Part shown: positions 36,301 through 50,700 of the stretch, in pieces
How the letters are laid out: each line of letters opens with the position of its first letter
How positions within the stretch are numbered: the stretch's first letter is position 1
NCBI GenBank assembly: GCA_945859605.1
Contig: OX243815.1
Coordinates: forward strand, 30,946,892 to 31,010,891
Origin: Lumbricus rubellus
Lineage: Eukaryota; Annelida; Clitellata; Crassiclitellata; Lumbricidae
Length of the DNA: 64,000 nucleotides
Reading direction: 5' to 3'
Translations under genes and position numbers: made by a program
The notes under the pieces: model-generated
The model's input: only the letters and a program-made list of their open reading frames with translations
Told to the model about the DNA's origin: nothing
Databases searched by the model: none

Positions 36301-39280
36301 TATGACTGCATCACTTTCCTTATAAAAAGTTTTCATCAATTGAAGAATTGTTTAGTTTACAAACCTACTTGTATTGCTCATTGAATTAATAAATAAATCA
36401 CACCTAGGAACAAGATTACCTAATTGAAACGTTTCGTATAGAATGCAGTGTAGTGACTATCGAGCTATAATAGTTACCTTTATCATGGTTTTATTTCTGG
36501 TTCATTTTTTATTACCACGATATTATAGTTTTTTTAACTTAACACTTTAATGATGATTGATAACTAGTGTACTATTAGCGACTGAGAAACCAATGCAGGT
36601 CATTGTTAATTGTATTAAAGGTACTAATTTAATTAAATGCATTATTGTAATTATATGATGAATTAAGTAAATAAGCAATATTTGAAAAAAATTTAATTCG
36701 GTACAAACCTTAGCGATAATTTTCTGTTCATAAAATTAATTATTGATGTGACAATCAATCTATGCATTTATATGGTGGGTCAGCTTCAAATAATTATCTA
36801 TTGTTTGTATGTTTTCGTGACCAGGCCAAAGAACACAATGGATGCACTGTACGAACTGCCTGACCACATAAAATCGCTGACTGCTCGGAAGAAGACGGAG
36901 GAGATGTTGTCCAACCAGATGCTGTCTGGAATTCCCGAGGTCGATTTGGGAATCGAGTGAGTCCGTGGAGAAAAGTCTGCCTTCTAATTAGGATAATTTA
37001 TGTAACACGAGTTTGCAATACTTTGCTTTGAGTTCAGACTGTTAAATAGTGGCTATTTAGAGATTGTTGGTGTACTGGATAGACATGGACACATGTCTAA
37101 CAATCTAATGTGTGACTTTGGTGGAGAAAATTGATGCTTACTGGATCAGCCAGAAAGTAGTCTTCTCTCGTAATACTTGCTTCTGATTAATACCGTAATT
37201 AATGATGATTGATTTTTGCCTCTAATTAATTACTGCATCTGTAGCTAAGATTCGCTGTAAAGAAGAGACTAAAATATTTCTGAACGCTTTAAAAATGTAT
37301 GCGCATTTTAAAGAAACAAAACATTATTTGGTGGGAAATAGCCTATCAATGCATAAGTATATTATGCTGGCCTTAATGCATAATGTGGCGTAACATGTGA
37401 TTTGTGTTTAGTTTGTGACTGTATGTGCTGCTGATTATCCAAGAAGTGATCCAACTTAAATGTCTGATTACTTGACAAAAGTGATTTTGTATAAATTCAG
37501 AGTTAAGATCAAGAACATTGAGGCAACAGAGGAAGCGAAGCAGAGGTTGATCAATGAACGCAAGAAGAGAAAGGAAGGCGTCTCGGAGTTTGTGCCGACT
37601 AATGTAGCCGTCAACTTCGTTCAACACAACAGATGTATGATAAGAATCTTTGTCATCGTTTAGTTTTCAATTACGTTTGTTAGTGTGTGTGTGTTTGTTA
37701 CAGTTTGAATTACTAGTTATTCAACTGACAGAAAATTGTATTAATGTATGATATAATTTTTTTATCTACATGATTTCAGTATTGTAACGTTATTTCTTTG
37801 CACAGAAATGCTAGGTAATAAAGCTAGACTTTTATCATGCATATCTCAGAACTTTCAAGTTACCATCTCATGTAGCAATGTTCTAATCGTGAAGCCTTCT
37901 GTAAACTTTGAAATAGTTAAGGCAGTTTGTCTAACCCAGTGGTGTCCGAGGTGGTTTGCTGGCTACCACCCACAATATTTTTATGGCCCACTGTGCCTTG
38001 CCGAAGACTGCACAGATTGAGAATAAATTTTCAGGTTTATTATTTTGGGGTTCATTGAATTTTCTAAGATGTTCATGCCTGGTAACGAAGATTAGAATTT
38101 TAGATTTTATAAGCCCAGTTTGACTGTGTTTATACACTAGAATGCATGATTGAAGATTTAGTTTTGCAAAAAACCTTTTTTGAGATGGGATCACTTCCCA
38201 GATGCTTGCCCCATTTTGCTCAGGCATTTCAACACCTTTGTGTGCTGGAAAATATTGCCACTGGCCTGCCATTAGAAAAGGTTTGACTACCGTGGTCAAA
38301 CCTATAAAATCTGTACGGGCACAAATTTTAACAACTAAACAACTAATTACTTCCCTCTGGCCAGTTTATTATATTTGATTGTGGGTTGTTTAGTTGAGCC
38401 AAGATGTAGCACAGTTATGAGTTCTCATTCCTTTCCATGTTATTGTCTGTGAGTAATGATACTGCAGGTTCTCCAGTGTTTGAGCTTTTTTATCTTTCAA
38501 GAGATGATTCAGAACTATTTCCTAATGCCTTTTAGACTTCTGAATATCTAACTGCTCTTCACGTGAATAACTGCACCTCAGATATATATGCGTTTCTGTG
38601 TGGGTGCAGAAAAGTACACATGTTCAACATGATAATAAAATACTGTATTTTTGTGAGCAGATAATATAGAAGACACGAGTGCTCCTGCCAGGCGGGTTGC
38701 TCCAACACCGAAACCCACACCGCTGAGGGTTGGGGATGCTGACAGACCGCGAACACTGCAGGGTAAGGAAAGCAACATCTATTGTTTCAATACTTTTCCC
38801 ATTTGATTTTTAAAAAAACTTGCATCTGGTTAACGCATTTTAATCACCATTTGTCTACACACAGCAGGTCACTGTGCTTTGCATTTTGTAGCCAGTATGT
38901 CAACACAATGAGGTTGTGGCTGTTAAAAGCTGAAACGATTTTGTTAGTGTTCTTTCTGACCTTATGCTCTGGAGGCAGTGCTTGAGATTGCCAAATGTAT
39001 TGTTGAGGCAGTGTTTGAGATTGCCAAATGTATTGTCTGATGGACGGGCAAAATTTTCTTTGCTACGTTTGAAATAAACTTGTTTTTGAAAGGTAGACAA
39101 AACTGTTTACTGATAATAATAAAATAATAAAGCTGCTCTTTGAAAGATATTGAAATATGATCATTTATCAGTATGTTCTATGTTTTTTTAGATAATCCCT
39201 CATCTACATCTCAAACTACTGAAAAGGCAACAGACGATTTTCATTACGAAAAGTTCAAGAGACATATGAGAAGATTCTAA
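33308..39280 (+). CDS. C9orf78: C9orf78/TLS1 homologue (telomere length and silencing protein 1 family), 9 exons, 293 aa
   Basis: Exons: 33308-33411, 34206-34317, 34526-34584, 35337-35417, 36015-36083, 36825-36956, 37501-37634, 38661-38762 and 39192-39280. They sum to 882 bp with every GT-AG junction in phase. Family landmarks appear in order: an acidic N-terminus (GDSDEEEDSEE), LRKRPHGVS, GTSFAVETNRRDEDADM, YVEEELAKRKG, KKTEEMLSNQMLSGIPEVDL, FVPTNVAVNFVQHNR, and the C-terminal DDFHYEKFKRHMRRF. Human C9orf78 is 289 aa. The human protein is nuclear and associates with the spliceosome; the yeast relative Tls1 affects splicing and telomeric silencing. The protein is hydrophilic with no membrane segment. 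It is convergent with CSDE1. Confidence 0.96.
37930..38310. mobile_element. Possible decayed hAT-like element in a C9orf78 intron
   Basis: The start cagtggtgtccgag and the end ggtttgactaccgtgg resemble degraded hAT termini, and the interior is non-coding. The flanking 8-mers do not match, so this is only suggestive. Confidence 0.35.
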
Positions 39281-41711
39281 GATTGTGACTGAAATTTCAA
39301 CTTCCAATTCATTTTCTGATAAATGATTTTATTGTGGATGATCAAGAACACTGACCTACTTATAACTGGTCAGCTAGCTGTCATGAGCATTTCTTTTTCA
39401 GCAAATTTTGTTGTCAGAAGTAGATATATGGATAGGTGAAACTTGCATCTGCTTCCAGCACTACTACAAAGCCATTGCATTTGAGGTCACCTCTCTGATA
39501 CATGATTTTCCAAGTGACCATTAACAGTTCCAAGGGTTATTTTTCTTCCTTATCATTATGTTCAATATTATGATCAAGTCAGTTTGTGTAATGCTGTTGA
39601 AACTATGGATTTTATTGTCTGCTGGATGGAACCAAGATAAATTGTATTACAGCTTAAGATTTTCATGATAGTCGTCGTAATGTCTTATTGCATTTTTATT
39701 ATCTACTACATTACTATCAGTTACTAGGCTGATCTTTCATTACTTGGCGGATGAACTACAGGTGAGCAGCTCCGCTGGACTGATGCTCTCCTATTATAAA
39801 ATTTGGAGACCAAACTGGAGCAACTCGTACTCAAAACAGACCACCCATCCAAAATCCCCTTTGTTAATGTCCATTTGCTTGGGAACAAACTAAACGCTTC
39901 TGCATTCAGTAACTCTTTCAGTCATCCTATCAACAACTCCATTTTGCCTCTGCATTGACTGGCCAATGCAGAATGGCTAGGCAAGTCTATTCAACAAGAA
40001 AACATCTGCACTGCTAAACACAAGCTATGAATCTTTACCATAGCACTTTTGAACATCTGTCCTTTGTCACTTGTCCTTCACCTTTACAAACCTGGCAATC
40101 ACCTACTTTCTGCAATGAATTCTCGGAGTTTCTTTGCCACCTGTCTGTACTCTCTAATAATGTTCACCCAGCTGCATGTACATCTCCTAAAATATACGAT
40201 CTAACGAGCTCCAGCCGCCACGAAACTTTGAATACATGTCGATGACAACATGCTATCATTGCTATGGAAAGTCAAGTCTATGAAACTTAACTCTATTCCA
40301 TAACGCTCCAAAAGTGCACTGTTACTTTCCCCATCTTCTACAGTTTGGAAACTGAATCTGCCATGCTTGATTGTACACGGCCTCTAATACTCCAACTAGC
40401 TGCAATATCTTGCACATGCTTGTTTCACCTTTGATGGCCCCAAAGCTTTGCTTTAGGTTCATGTTTGCTGAAAACACCAAAACACAGCTTATTCTAATCA
40501 GACTTGCCTAGTACAGCAACTCTGTGGTTTGTCTGTCTGCTTGACTGGACACAGCCTCTAACACTCCAACTAGCTGTTTCATCTAACAGCAATAAAAAAC
40601 TTTGAATGCTCTGACCAGAATATTGCTTATCTGTGCTGAATAGTCACCCCCATACACTAGTACTTTTATATGCTTGTTATTTGGTCTTTTTGATGGATGA
40701 CTGATACAGGCAGTTGCTAATTTTAACTTCGGTTGCAAGTCACATCTTTAAATCTCATTCCTTTCATTAGTTCATTTTTGTAAGTAAAAAATTAAGCTAT
40801 AAATAAACACTTGAAGTACTCTAAAACTAGATTGAGCACGAAGAGTTGCCCAGATATGGCAAACTGGGAGAATAACCATGTACTTAGTCAGCACACATGA
40901 CAAAGATGAACAAGTACATTGCACATAAAATTGGTCAACAAAGAAAACTACTGAATGAAAATCATTTAAAATATTTATTAAACATGGTGGGGCCAAAAAA
41001 AATCAGTTGGCAGCCTGTGCGTTTGACGACACCACTGTTTTACAAAATAACAAATTATACCATGGAGATAGTTTCCATAGTTACACAACAACGCTCCAGA
41101 GAGCAGACCATGCGGTAAAACCAGAAGTTCATCATTCCAAGATAAGTTAAGACTCGAAAGTCAAATGAAAAGATAAGAGTCCTAATTTATAGGAAATGCT
41201 ACTTGGACCACTGTCACAACATTGTTCAAATTTGGAAAAAGTTTCACACCACCAACATGTAAAAAACTCAAGTCTGTAACAAATTATATCAGTGAGCACC
41301 GTTTAGAGATGAGTTAGCTGGAAGGTCACGATATTAATATACTGTAAACATAATGGACTGCAATGCATTCTTTTAAGTTCTGTAGTTCAAATGATTGATT
41401 ATATTATATCCTCAATTGAAAAATAGGACGACGGTAGATAAATAAAAAACTTCCAGCAATTCTGCCCAATGTAAGAAAGTCAGGCGAATAGAATTCAGTG
41501 CAAAAGTAGAAAATTGCCATGTTACAGTACGAGTATGGAAACACGAGCACATGAACTTTAATGAACATTGGCAACAATTTAATTGGAATACAGTTTTTCG
41601 CCGGTCTCGGCTGTTCAGATTTTCCCAGATGGAATGCGTCTCTCTCACTCACTATTCTCACTCACTATTCTCTCTCTCTCTGCAGCAAGGAAAAAATATA
41701 TCACAGATAGA
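39281..41711. other. Convergent 3' region between C9orf78 and CSDE1
   Basis: This holds the 3' UTRs of both genes. Candidate poly(A) signals are AATAAA at 40591 and 40802 (plus) and at 40979-40974 (minus). Two similar segments (about 40375-40410 and 40548-40583, sharing ctccaactagctg) suggest a decayed repeat. Open frames here have no domain. Confidence 0.45.
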
Positions 41712-44700
41712 TTAAACAGAGTTCGGTGGCTTTCCCGTGCTGCCGGTGCGTGGGACCTTGAAGCCACGCGTTCCGTCTGGACCACGTGGCTGGCGGATCA
41801 CCATCACCTTACGGCCTTCCTCAGAGACGCTTTTCATGCGTGCAATCAATCGCTCTGGTCTCGGCTTTTCACTGCGAAACAGGCAAACGATCGAAAATAA
41901 ATAACTCTGAATTAGAGGAAAATGCAACAGATTTAAATGACAACATGAAGATAAATTATACCTAAATCAAAGTAGTGTTTGTTGTATGCATGTACCGAGA
42001 CACTTAATATAACATGTTTTAAGTACAATTCAAAGTGCAGTGTTATGAATTAGGAGAAATGACAGTTCTAGCTTTGACGGCTACAGTGGACACCCATTTC
42101 TTCAAGACCCATTTGCACACGATTCTTCTTAATGGGCAGTTATGTCCGACGACTCGGGTGTTGCACACAGCGGCATAACTTAATGGTCGCATCCCAAGAT
42201 TCAGCCACGTCACTGAATATATGCGGGATGTCTTGCATTGGCTCCCTTTCCCCCTAAACCAGATATCTGCCTTGATTTGGCGCTATTTCGCGAGTGGCAG
42301 GAGCTCTGCTGCTTCACCCTAGTGCCCAGCAGCACTGTGGCTCTCTCTGCTCTAAGCAGGCCGAGATTCTTGCAGAGATCATCTCGAAGGGGTGCTATAC
42401 AAGTATCTGAAATGAACGAATGTCATGGCTCTCAATAATATCTATGTTAAACTCATTAAAAGACAGTACATTGACTTGCAGTAAGCCAGCTACCATATCT
42501 GCCCGAGTACGGATGGAGCAATTATAGTGGCAGAGGGCAGCTGGTCAACTTAACCCTTTAATGACCAGCTGCATTAATTTCATAGCGACTTTCAGTGCAC
42601 TCTCGTGGCGTCTCGCCATTAACCCTTTGAACCCGGCTGGCCGGTTTTCCGGCCCGTTATCCATAGCGTTACGGGAGCTCTGGGTTCAAAGGGTTAAGAA
42701 GAGAAGAGCGGTTCCTTAATATCAAAATAAAATATCAACACAGCAGTTTCTTTACCGTTTGCATACACATTAGCAACTTAATATTCAATGTCGCAACGTG
42801 AACCTACCAAGTCTTGCGGACATTGAACGCAGCACGGCTGCCACGTAGGTTCTGAACGACGACAAACTCGACGTCATCACCGACGTACAACTCGGAGCTG
42901 TCTTGGACATCAGCCAGCTGGAATGGAAGCCTGCCTTCGTCCTTATCGTAATTCAACGTTCCAGACTAAACAAAACAATGTCAGCCAGTTTGACAACAGC
43001 ACCTTTGCTGTGTACTTAAAATGTACTAAATGCACTAAATATCAGTGCACAGCTACACACAAACACATACACACAGAGAAGAAGAATTCAATAAACAATT
43101 CTATGGAAGTAAGAAACAGGTGATACAAAGTGTGCGGTCATTTGTTCATCATTCCCCAGTACTGCACTGTTGTTCCACTAAATGCACATTGATGTTATGC
43201 CCCAAAAGCTGTCAACCTAATACACTGTACTGATTAATGCATTATTTATAAGAGAACTGCAGCATAGAACTAAATATTGACTTTTACAAGTGCAATCTTA
43301 ATTAAGTCAATGGTAAATGTCGTGCTAAGTGCAGCAGAGGACATGCCTTATGATACGCGGTATGTTAACGTTCCTCACCTCGCTTGTCAGAGACTCGATT
43401 CTTGACTGCACATATCTTCGGACGGGTGCGACTTTAACCGCACGTTTCTTGCCAGAGTCTCTCGTCACTGACACCTGAAAACGGACCAACTCGCCCTTCT
43501 GAGGCATGTCCCTCTTGTCAACTAGGCTCATAATCCCGTACGGATAAGTCGCGTCCATCACTTCGCCATCCTTGCTTTCCAGCTGGATCGTACCAGAATA
43601 CTCCGACTGGTCCGAGCTTGCCACGCTGAGCGTCTTGAAGATTCGGCCTTCCAGTACATCAGGCTGGACATCCTAGAAAAAATCAGAAGCAATTAATATA
43701 GAAGTTTGTTTACACTCGATCTGTTCACAACAATCCAAAACTTCCACTGAGATTTAACGTCATGCATCCAAGTTCAATGAAATGAGCGTGTGGAAGTCAC
43801 TGATGTGAATCATATAAGACAACAACGTTGTGGTAAGGAATGGCTCAATTCTTCCAACAGATATCATATAACAGTTTCAAACAGCAGCACATGCACAGAT
43901 ATCCTCTAACTATAGTTTCTTTTTCTATCTGAATGTTATTATTGGTCAAATGAATCGCACCACTTTCTTACATTGATTGAACGATAATAATGCTAAAACA
44001 ACTTCATTTACACATTTAAGTATCTATTACTTAACCCTTTGATGCCGAGAGTGTAGTAATATGTATGGGAAATCCTATATCCTCCGGCATCAAAGGGTTA
44101 AAGATATCTAAACGCATTCATTTCTCTTGCACATGTACTTGTACCAGGCTTCAATTCTGCTTAAAGCCCTGACGAATTCTCATGCAGTTGGTCTTACTAA
44201 CTTTTAAAAAAATTTCAATTTTGCTATGATAGTGCTTTTATCTGCAATATCATCATATAGCATATATTGTGCCACATATTTAACTTACATTATATAATCT
44301 CTGCCTGGTGACCCTAATAACGTGGAACTCAATCAAAGCTGAATAAACCAAACAGTTTCACAAGATTAGAACTGAGTGGACGAAAAGTTTAAAAATGCAT
44401 CCATATTTATTGCCTTTACTTCAGCTGGAAAACGGGCGCGAATGATACGGCGCAAGTTTTCAGCGCTAATTTTTCCATTCTTCTGGGAAATGCTGAACTC
44501 AACTTCATCGCCAAGTTCAAAGTCGGTAATATCTCCCTCGTAAGCACTACAAGTAAGAAGAAACAAACATATTGCATGAGAAAAAAGATGATTACATAAG
44601 AGATAAACTAGTCTGATTAGAAAATGTTTATTTACTGCTGTGATATACTGGGGCGCTGTGCTGTATGGGTATGTTCGGTGCCTTGAGCCGGAAGGCTGCA

Positions 44701-47700
44701 TATTAATAACAATAAAATATTAAAACTGTTAGTGTTCTTTCATTTTACTGTCTGTCTGTCTACATTTGCTTTCAGTAAATACAGAGTATCTATTATAAAA
44801 AAGCTTCAAAAGGTCTTCTTTTGTTGGTCAACAAAGATCAGGTCACATAAATTTTCTCATAATTTTATTAATAAATTGATTGAATGTGCACTTAAGATAT
44901 GTACTAGGTACCTGTAGTGAAAGAAGATTTCTTTTTCATGATCAATGGTTTCAATAAAGCCGAAGCTGTCCTTCAAAGTCACCACGTAGCCACACTCTTT
45001 GTTCCCAATCGAACGGCCGGTCACTCGCACGTTCACCGCTGTTCGTGTCATCGTTTTCGAACATTCTGAAATCTGGAACTCAACCTAACAAAGAGAGAGA
45101 GAGATACATTCCATCATCTCACAAGAGGTCATCTTTATGGAGCTGTTATTCCATCAGCTCGACAAATATCTCAGTCCTTCGTCAAACCAGGATCAACATT
45201 AAAAGTTCTTAGATCAAAATGTACTAATAAATATATTGCATTCTCTTCAAACAGTGCTATGATATCAATGAAATGCTTTCTACTGTAACATGTCTGTTGC
45301 TGCTGATTCAATACATGGCCGACTGTTATATAAGTTTCCTATCATATGTGATGTATTTGTCTCGAGAGCTGCTTTTAAAATAAGCATGTAGATCATCACA
45401 GCGATAGTTTTGTTACAGCTCAACTGTATTAAATCAAGAGTAATCACAGACATTAGTTATTAAATGATATGTATTTAAAACACTGAAATGATATGTCATA
45501 ATGCGTACGTAACGAAACAACGCTAAAATGATAAATAACTATTTCAGTTACGATTTTCCACGACGAATTGTTTGGCACAAAACTGCTCAAGTTTCATATC
45601 GATAATACACTATAGTTTATCAAATAATTTACCTTATCTCCAAGTTTTGGAAGGTTGCCATCAACAGCAGAACTACTGTACGGTATTGTCTGCTTCATAT
45701 TGTTGAAATCGTACATCACTATTCCAGGGTTCATGTCCTGACCTAAATGAAATATTCATAAAGCAAAGATTAGATGGAAATGGCATGGCAAGCTAATCAT
45801 GTTACTATGTTGCATGTTGTCAATGCTGTTTAATGATGCCACTCTCAAGTAGAACATATTAAAGATGAAGAAAAATCCAACTAATGCAATGCAATGGGGC
45901 GCGGTGGTCTAGTGGTGGCGTCGTTGCCTTGGAGCCGGAAGGTCCGAGGTTCGAATCCACCTCCCCGCGTAAGGACCTTGGGCAAGTCCTTCACTCACAA
46001 TTGCTCAGCGCTTCGGCGTGAAACTCCGATGCAGTGTCCGCTCTGCATCGGGAGCGCCTCTGAGTAGAGAGAGCTTGAAGGGGCGCTATAACAAGTGCAC
46101 ATACAAACAAACCTGTCAAGCATTCCCTGCAAGTTGCGAATAAGCTGGAACATAACATTCTATACGATTATTGCTATTATCACCATAAATGTACTGCATG
46201 TACTGGTAATAATATTTAATAATCAATATTACACTAGAGCACAGTGGCAATAATTGTTCCCCCTTTCAATGGTTTAAATTATTATTATATGTATGTCTAC
46301 TTTGTATATAATATTATTTATTAAACACCATGATAAAATGACACAACAACAATCAATGGTCCTATGCACTTTTGCATGAAGGATTCTACACGGTAAATGA
46401 CTAAACACAGACTCAAACTGCAAATTCTGTGTTGCAAGACACATACTCAAACCTAACTACTACCGCATCACTGACAATATATTGTCAACTGTTCTGTTGA
46501 AAGCTCTGTTGATGATCATACTTGGCTGAAAGGATTTTAGAACTCCGAACAGCTTTTCACAATAGCTGTAAGTGTACATAATAAAATGATTATTTACTTT
46601 AGACCGCTACATCTCACCAACTATTTTGGTGATCCCATGTGATGCCTGAAAATTGAAACAGCCAGGAATGTGAATTAACATAGATAGAAAACATATGCAT
46701 GATCCAAATAATTTTATATGAATTCTTGCCAGTTTTTAACCACAGTAGTTCCCTGATATTTCCAGAGTAAAATCAGTAAAACTAACAGAGAACAATCAAG
46801 AAGCAATTTGCTGTAAAGAAATATAAATACCATAATTTCTCTGCGTTCCCGACTCTTTCTCAACAACTCCTGAAAACTTCTCAGCTGGACATTTGTCGAC
46901 GGCAATTGTTCCCTTGGAAAGGTAACGAATGCGAATCGCAATCTGACGCGTTTCATTCGTTGGGTCCTGCAAAGATAATCGTCAGAACTCACATTATTTG
47001 TTAAAAAGTGTCACATCTGGGCTGAAAGACTGTCCAGCAGGAGAATTGAAGACTGCACACCTCTGAAAACATTTAAATCACAGCTCAAGACCTATCCCTT
47101 AAGAACACCATATGACTGATCAACTTTCTGAACTCATGTACAGTGCCGGTTTGTTTGGTCCCAGAGCTCTGTTGTATGGCTCTATATAAATAATCTTATA
47201 ATTATAATATTACTATTACTATTGTTTAGTACGCTAGATAGCCAGAGTTCTAACAAGTTCATACAGGTATTGTATAAAAAAAACAAGATGCATATAAACA
47301 AACATACAAACATATCACCGTAGTTTGACTGGGAGTGCCTCTGAGCGGACTTCTTCAACGGCTACTACTTATAATCATTGAAATGAATGAATATATACAT
47401 AAAATTGAATATACAGAATACAACTGAATGAATGAAGGTCTTGATAAAACCGATTTTGTACCTGTACAACTGTGAATTCCACTTCGTCTTGAGTCAGTGG
47501 AGGTCGTTTTGGGTTCATGAGTTCACTGAAATGAAAGAACATCCGTGCCTCCCGATCTGTGCAGCGTATAAAGCCAAACGCTTCCTTCAAAGTTGTTATG
47601 AATCCCTGCAGAAAAGCAACAGCCATCGTTTCAAGCTGCTAAAATGTACACTAATGCACAGCTACATGAAATATTTTCTTTGAAAGCACACATTTATACA

Positions 47701-50700
47701 GTGCCTCTACAACTCTTCATGGGTGCATCCGACCTGATAATATAAGACCATGAAAAAATATAACACCATGCTATGCATGAAGGATTCTACACAGTAAATG
47801 TGTCAGCAGAGACTCAAACCGCAAATTCTGTGCTGCAAAGCACATACTCAAACCTATCTGCTACCGTATATAACACAACAACACAGATTACCATGCTCAC
47901 AATGCCTTGCTTTCAACTCTACCACTCACACTCTGTTGAATTACACACGTAAAGTGTAAAGCAGAGTATCAAAAATAATTCAGCCTACCTTCTCTCTTCT
48001 TTCGTGATTTGCATGAAATGTATCCTCCAGTAATTCGATGTTGATAGCATGCTGCAACCTGTCCCTCCGATCACTTGCGATGAGGAATTCAACCAGATCT
48101 CCATCCAACAATGTGTAGTCATAGACAGCATCATCCCCAAATACAATTTCTGTAGAGCTGCAACAAAGCAATGTGCAAATTAAAATGCTGATAACTCATA
48201 TTGTGTAATATTGGTCGTCCATTTAAGTACACATGAGGTCTGATGACTCTTCATTTCACTCCATCTTGTCCTAAGTCAACTGTATTATAATCAGTAAGGA
48301 GCTGATGACGGCATGCAGTGAGGGAAGGAGAAGATGCAGAAGACCAAGGAAGAAATGGTTGGATGAGGTACAGGAAAAGTCTGGCATGAGACTGGAGGAG
48401 CTACGAGAGGCGACTAGGGAGAGGATCAACTGGAGAGGATACACCAGGGCTTTCGCCAGAGCTCCAGAAGCTGATGGCACCAGGTGAAGGTTATTTAGCA
48501 CTGTAGAAGAACCTTTAAATTCGGAAAGACTGTCAGTGTCAATAACAGTCCAGCATCCATACTTAGTTACCCAGAAGTTAAATAAATCGAATTAAGGCCG
48601 CACATATGAAATCATTTGCCAGTGCAGCTGCACTTACCTTTTGCCTGACTCATAGACAATTCGCCCAGACATGATTTCACTCTGTCGCCGACCATGTCCC
48701 TGCTTCGGCAGCTTGATGATTCTGCCTTTCTGAGGATCGGGAGAGATATCCTCAAAGACGACAGTTCCAATCGGCAATGACTTCACGCTGACAGCCACTT
48801 CCTTATTCTAGAAATCAGGAAAAAGACTGCAGTTAAAGAGAATCCGATAACAAATAAATACAATATATAGTTACTCAGCAGCCATGTTAAAGGCGAGAAG
48901 TCTCGGTAAAGAAAGTTGTGTAGAAAAAAATCCTTTAGGTAGCTAGATCATTGGCCAGTTAATTACTCAGCCATTTAATATTGAATCTCTCAGTTACCTT
49001 AAAACAATCCTGATAACTTTCAAAAGTCATTACATAACGAATAAAAGTGAACAAGCAAAAACAATGCGTAGATAACAATTCCGACACATAAACTCGGAAA
49101 AAGTAACGATTCAAGCGCATAGAAAATTTTCAAGCAAGTTCCACGTTAAGCCGAATAATCCGTCAAAATGACACACAAGACAAACCAACAACTGACGTGG
49201 TTGCTGATTTGAATAAAAATTCCAGCGGCTTCAAACGGCTTTTATGCTTGTTCCACTGCGCAGCAAAACTGCTACATTCTACTCCAGTCGTTGAACCACT
49301 TCTCAAAGAATAAAACTTATACAAAGGAGAAACCAAAGTCGTAAATTCACACACCAAAAATAAAGTAACTCTTTCACCGTTAAATGAGCAATACTAATAA
49401 GCATGGTCTCGAAGGCACACTTGTTAGCACTTACATTTCTTGTTTGAATGCCGAATTCTACGTCATCGCCCAAATTCAGGTTCCCAATGTCTCCCTTGTA
49501 TTCGCTGTAGTGGAAGAAGATCTCCCTCACGACATCCGATCGCTCGATGAAACCGAAGTTCTCTTTCAACGAGCACACAACTCCCTCATACACCTGACCT
49601 GAAAGGGCGACACCAGCCTTGCGAATCTTGCGTGCCCGAAGGTTGCTATTTCTGCAAATTTAAAAAACAGCACAAATTAGAGGTGACAAAAGGTAGAGTA
49701 TAAATGCCTAGACATATAAAATATATACAACCAAGCTTTGTCAATTAATTAGTCAACCAATTAATTCATTTTTCTATGTAAATAAGCACACCTATGGCAA
49801 ACAATTGACAGTTAAATTAGTCAAAAACCAACCTACTATCTGGCAGGCAGCAAAAAATGTTTTAATACCATCGGTGCAACTCAAAATGTTGAAGACAGCA
49901 CAACAGACAAAGCATATAAGCTGCCTGGATTTAGACAAAAGCTTTTAATAAATTCAGATAAAAAGTATCAGTTTGGTTTTTAATAAATTCAGATAAAGAG
50001 TATCAGTTTGGTTTTCATACAAACCTCTCATCTGTTGAGATGAAAAATTCAACTTGGTCACCAGGCAACAAGCGTTGGCCCCCTCCTCCTCCTCCTCCTC
50101 CCTCAACATCGTCAACAGCGTAAGCAAGAAAGAACATCTCGCCACTCTGCTCATACGACACGCTGCCATCCTGCGAACCCGTCATCTCACCATCACCCTA
50201 CAAAACCAAAATTTCACACTCAATTAAATGCCAGGCCATTCTATGCATGTATGTAAGTATGCATGCATCCATGCATGTACTTATGCACACAAAATGACAT
50301 GGGGGTACAGTTTAGGTAATTTTGGATACTTAAAAAAATTCAAAACCTGAACAGAGGCACGAGGAGATAAAATGCTAAAAAATTGTGTTCACCTCATGTT
50401 CATATGTCAACTATTGCCTAAGATATGACAAGTAGGTCTGTTTACTTCGTCAGCTGTTTTTTTTTAAATATGTGATCGTCACGGGGCAGGTGAAAAATAT
50501 TCAATGGTTGGAAAAGTTTAGCATCCTTGTCAATACCATTAATAATAAGAAGCCTAAATAGCAATATATCAAGTACACCGTTGTGAGAAAAATTGAACAG
50601 ATCAGCGAAGAAAACATCAAGAGCAGCTTACGCAGATTGGTCGTGACGGCTTGGCTTCTGTCAACACGGTTCCAATCACTGCATTCTCGCTCATTATCTC

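Noticed and set aside
39750..40650. Possible copia-type retrotransposon remnant
   Set aside because: A few phrases look vaguely like retrotransposon frames, but no integrase, protease or reverse transcriptase motif could be read on either strand.
45896..46112. Genuine tRNA gene
   Set aside because: A and B boxes are perfect, but the head is joined to a SINE body repeated elsewhere in the window and no complete cloverleaf with acceptor stem was found.
46618..46645. Possible 28-bp microexon of CSDE1 between exons 10 and 11
   Set aside because: It has AG and GT borders, but including it breaks the frame, whereas joining 46831 directly to 45742 keeps phase and protein similarity.
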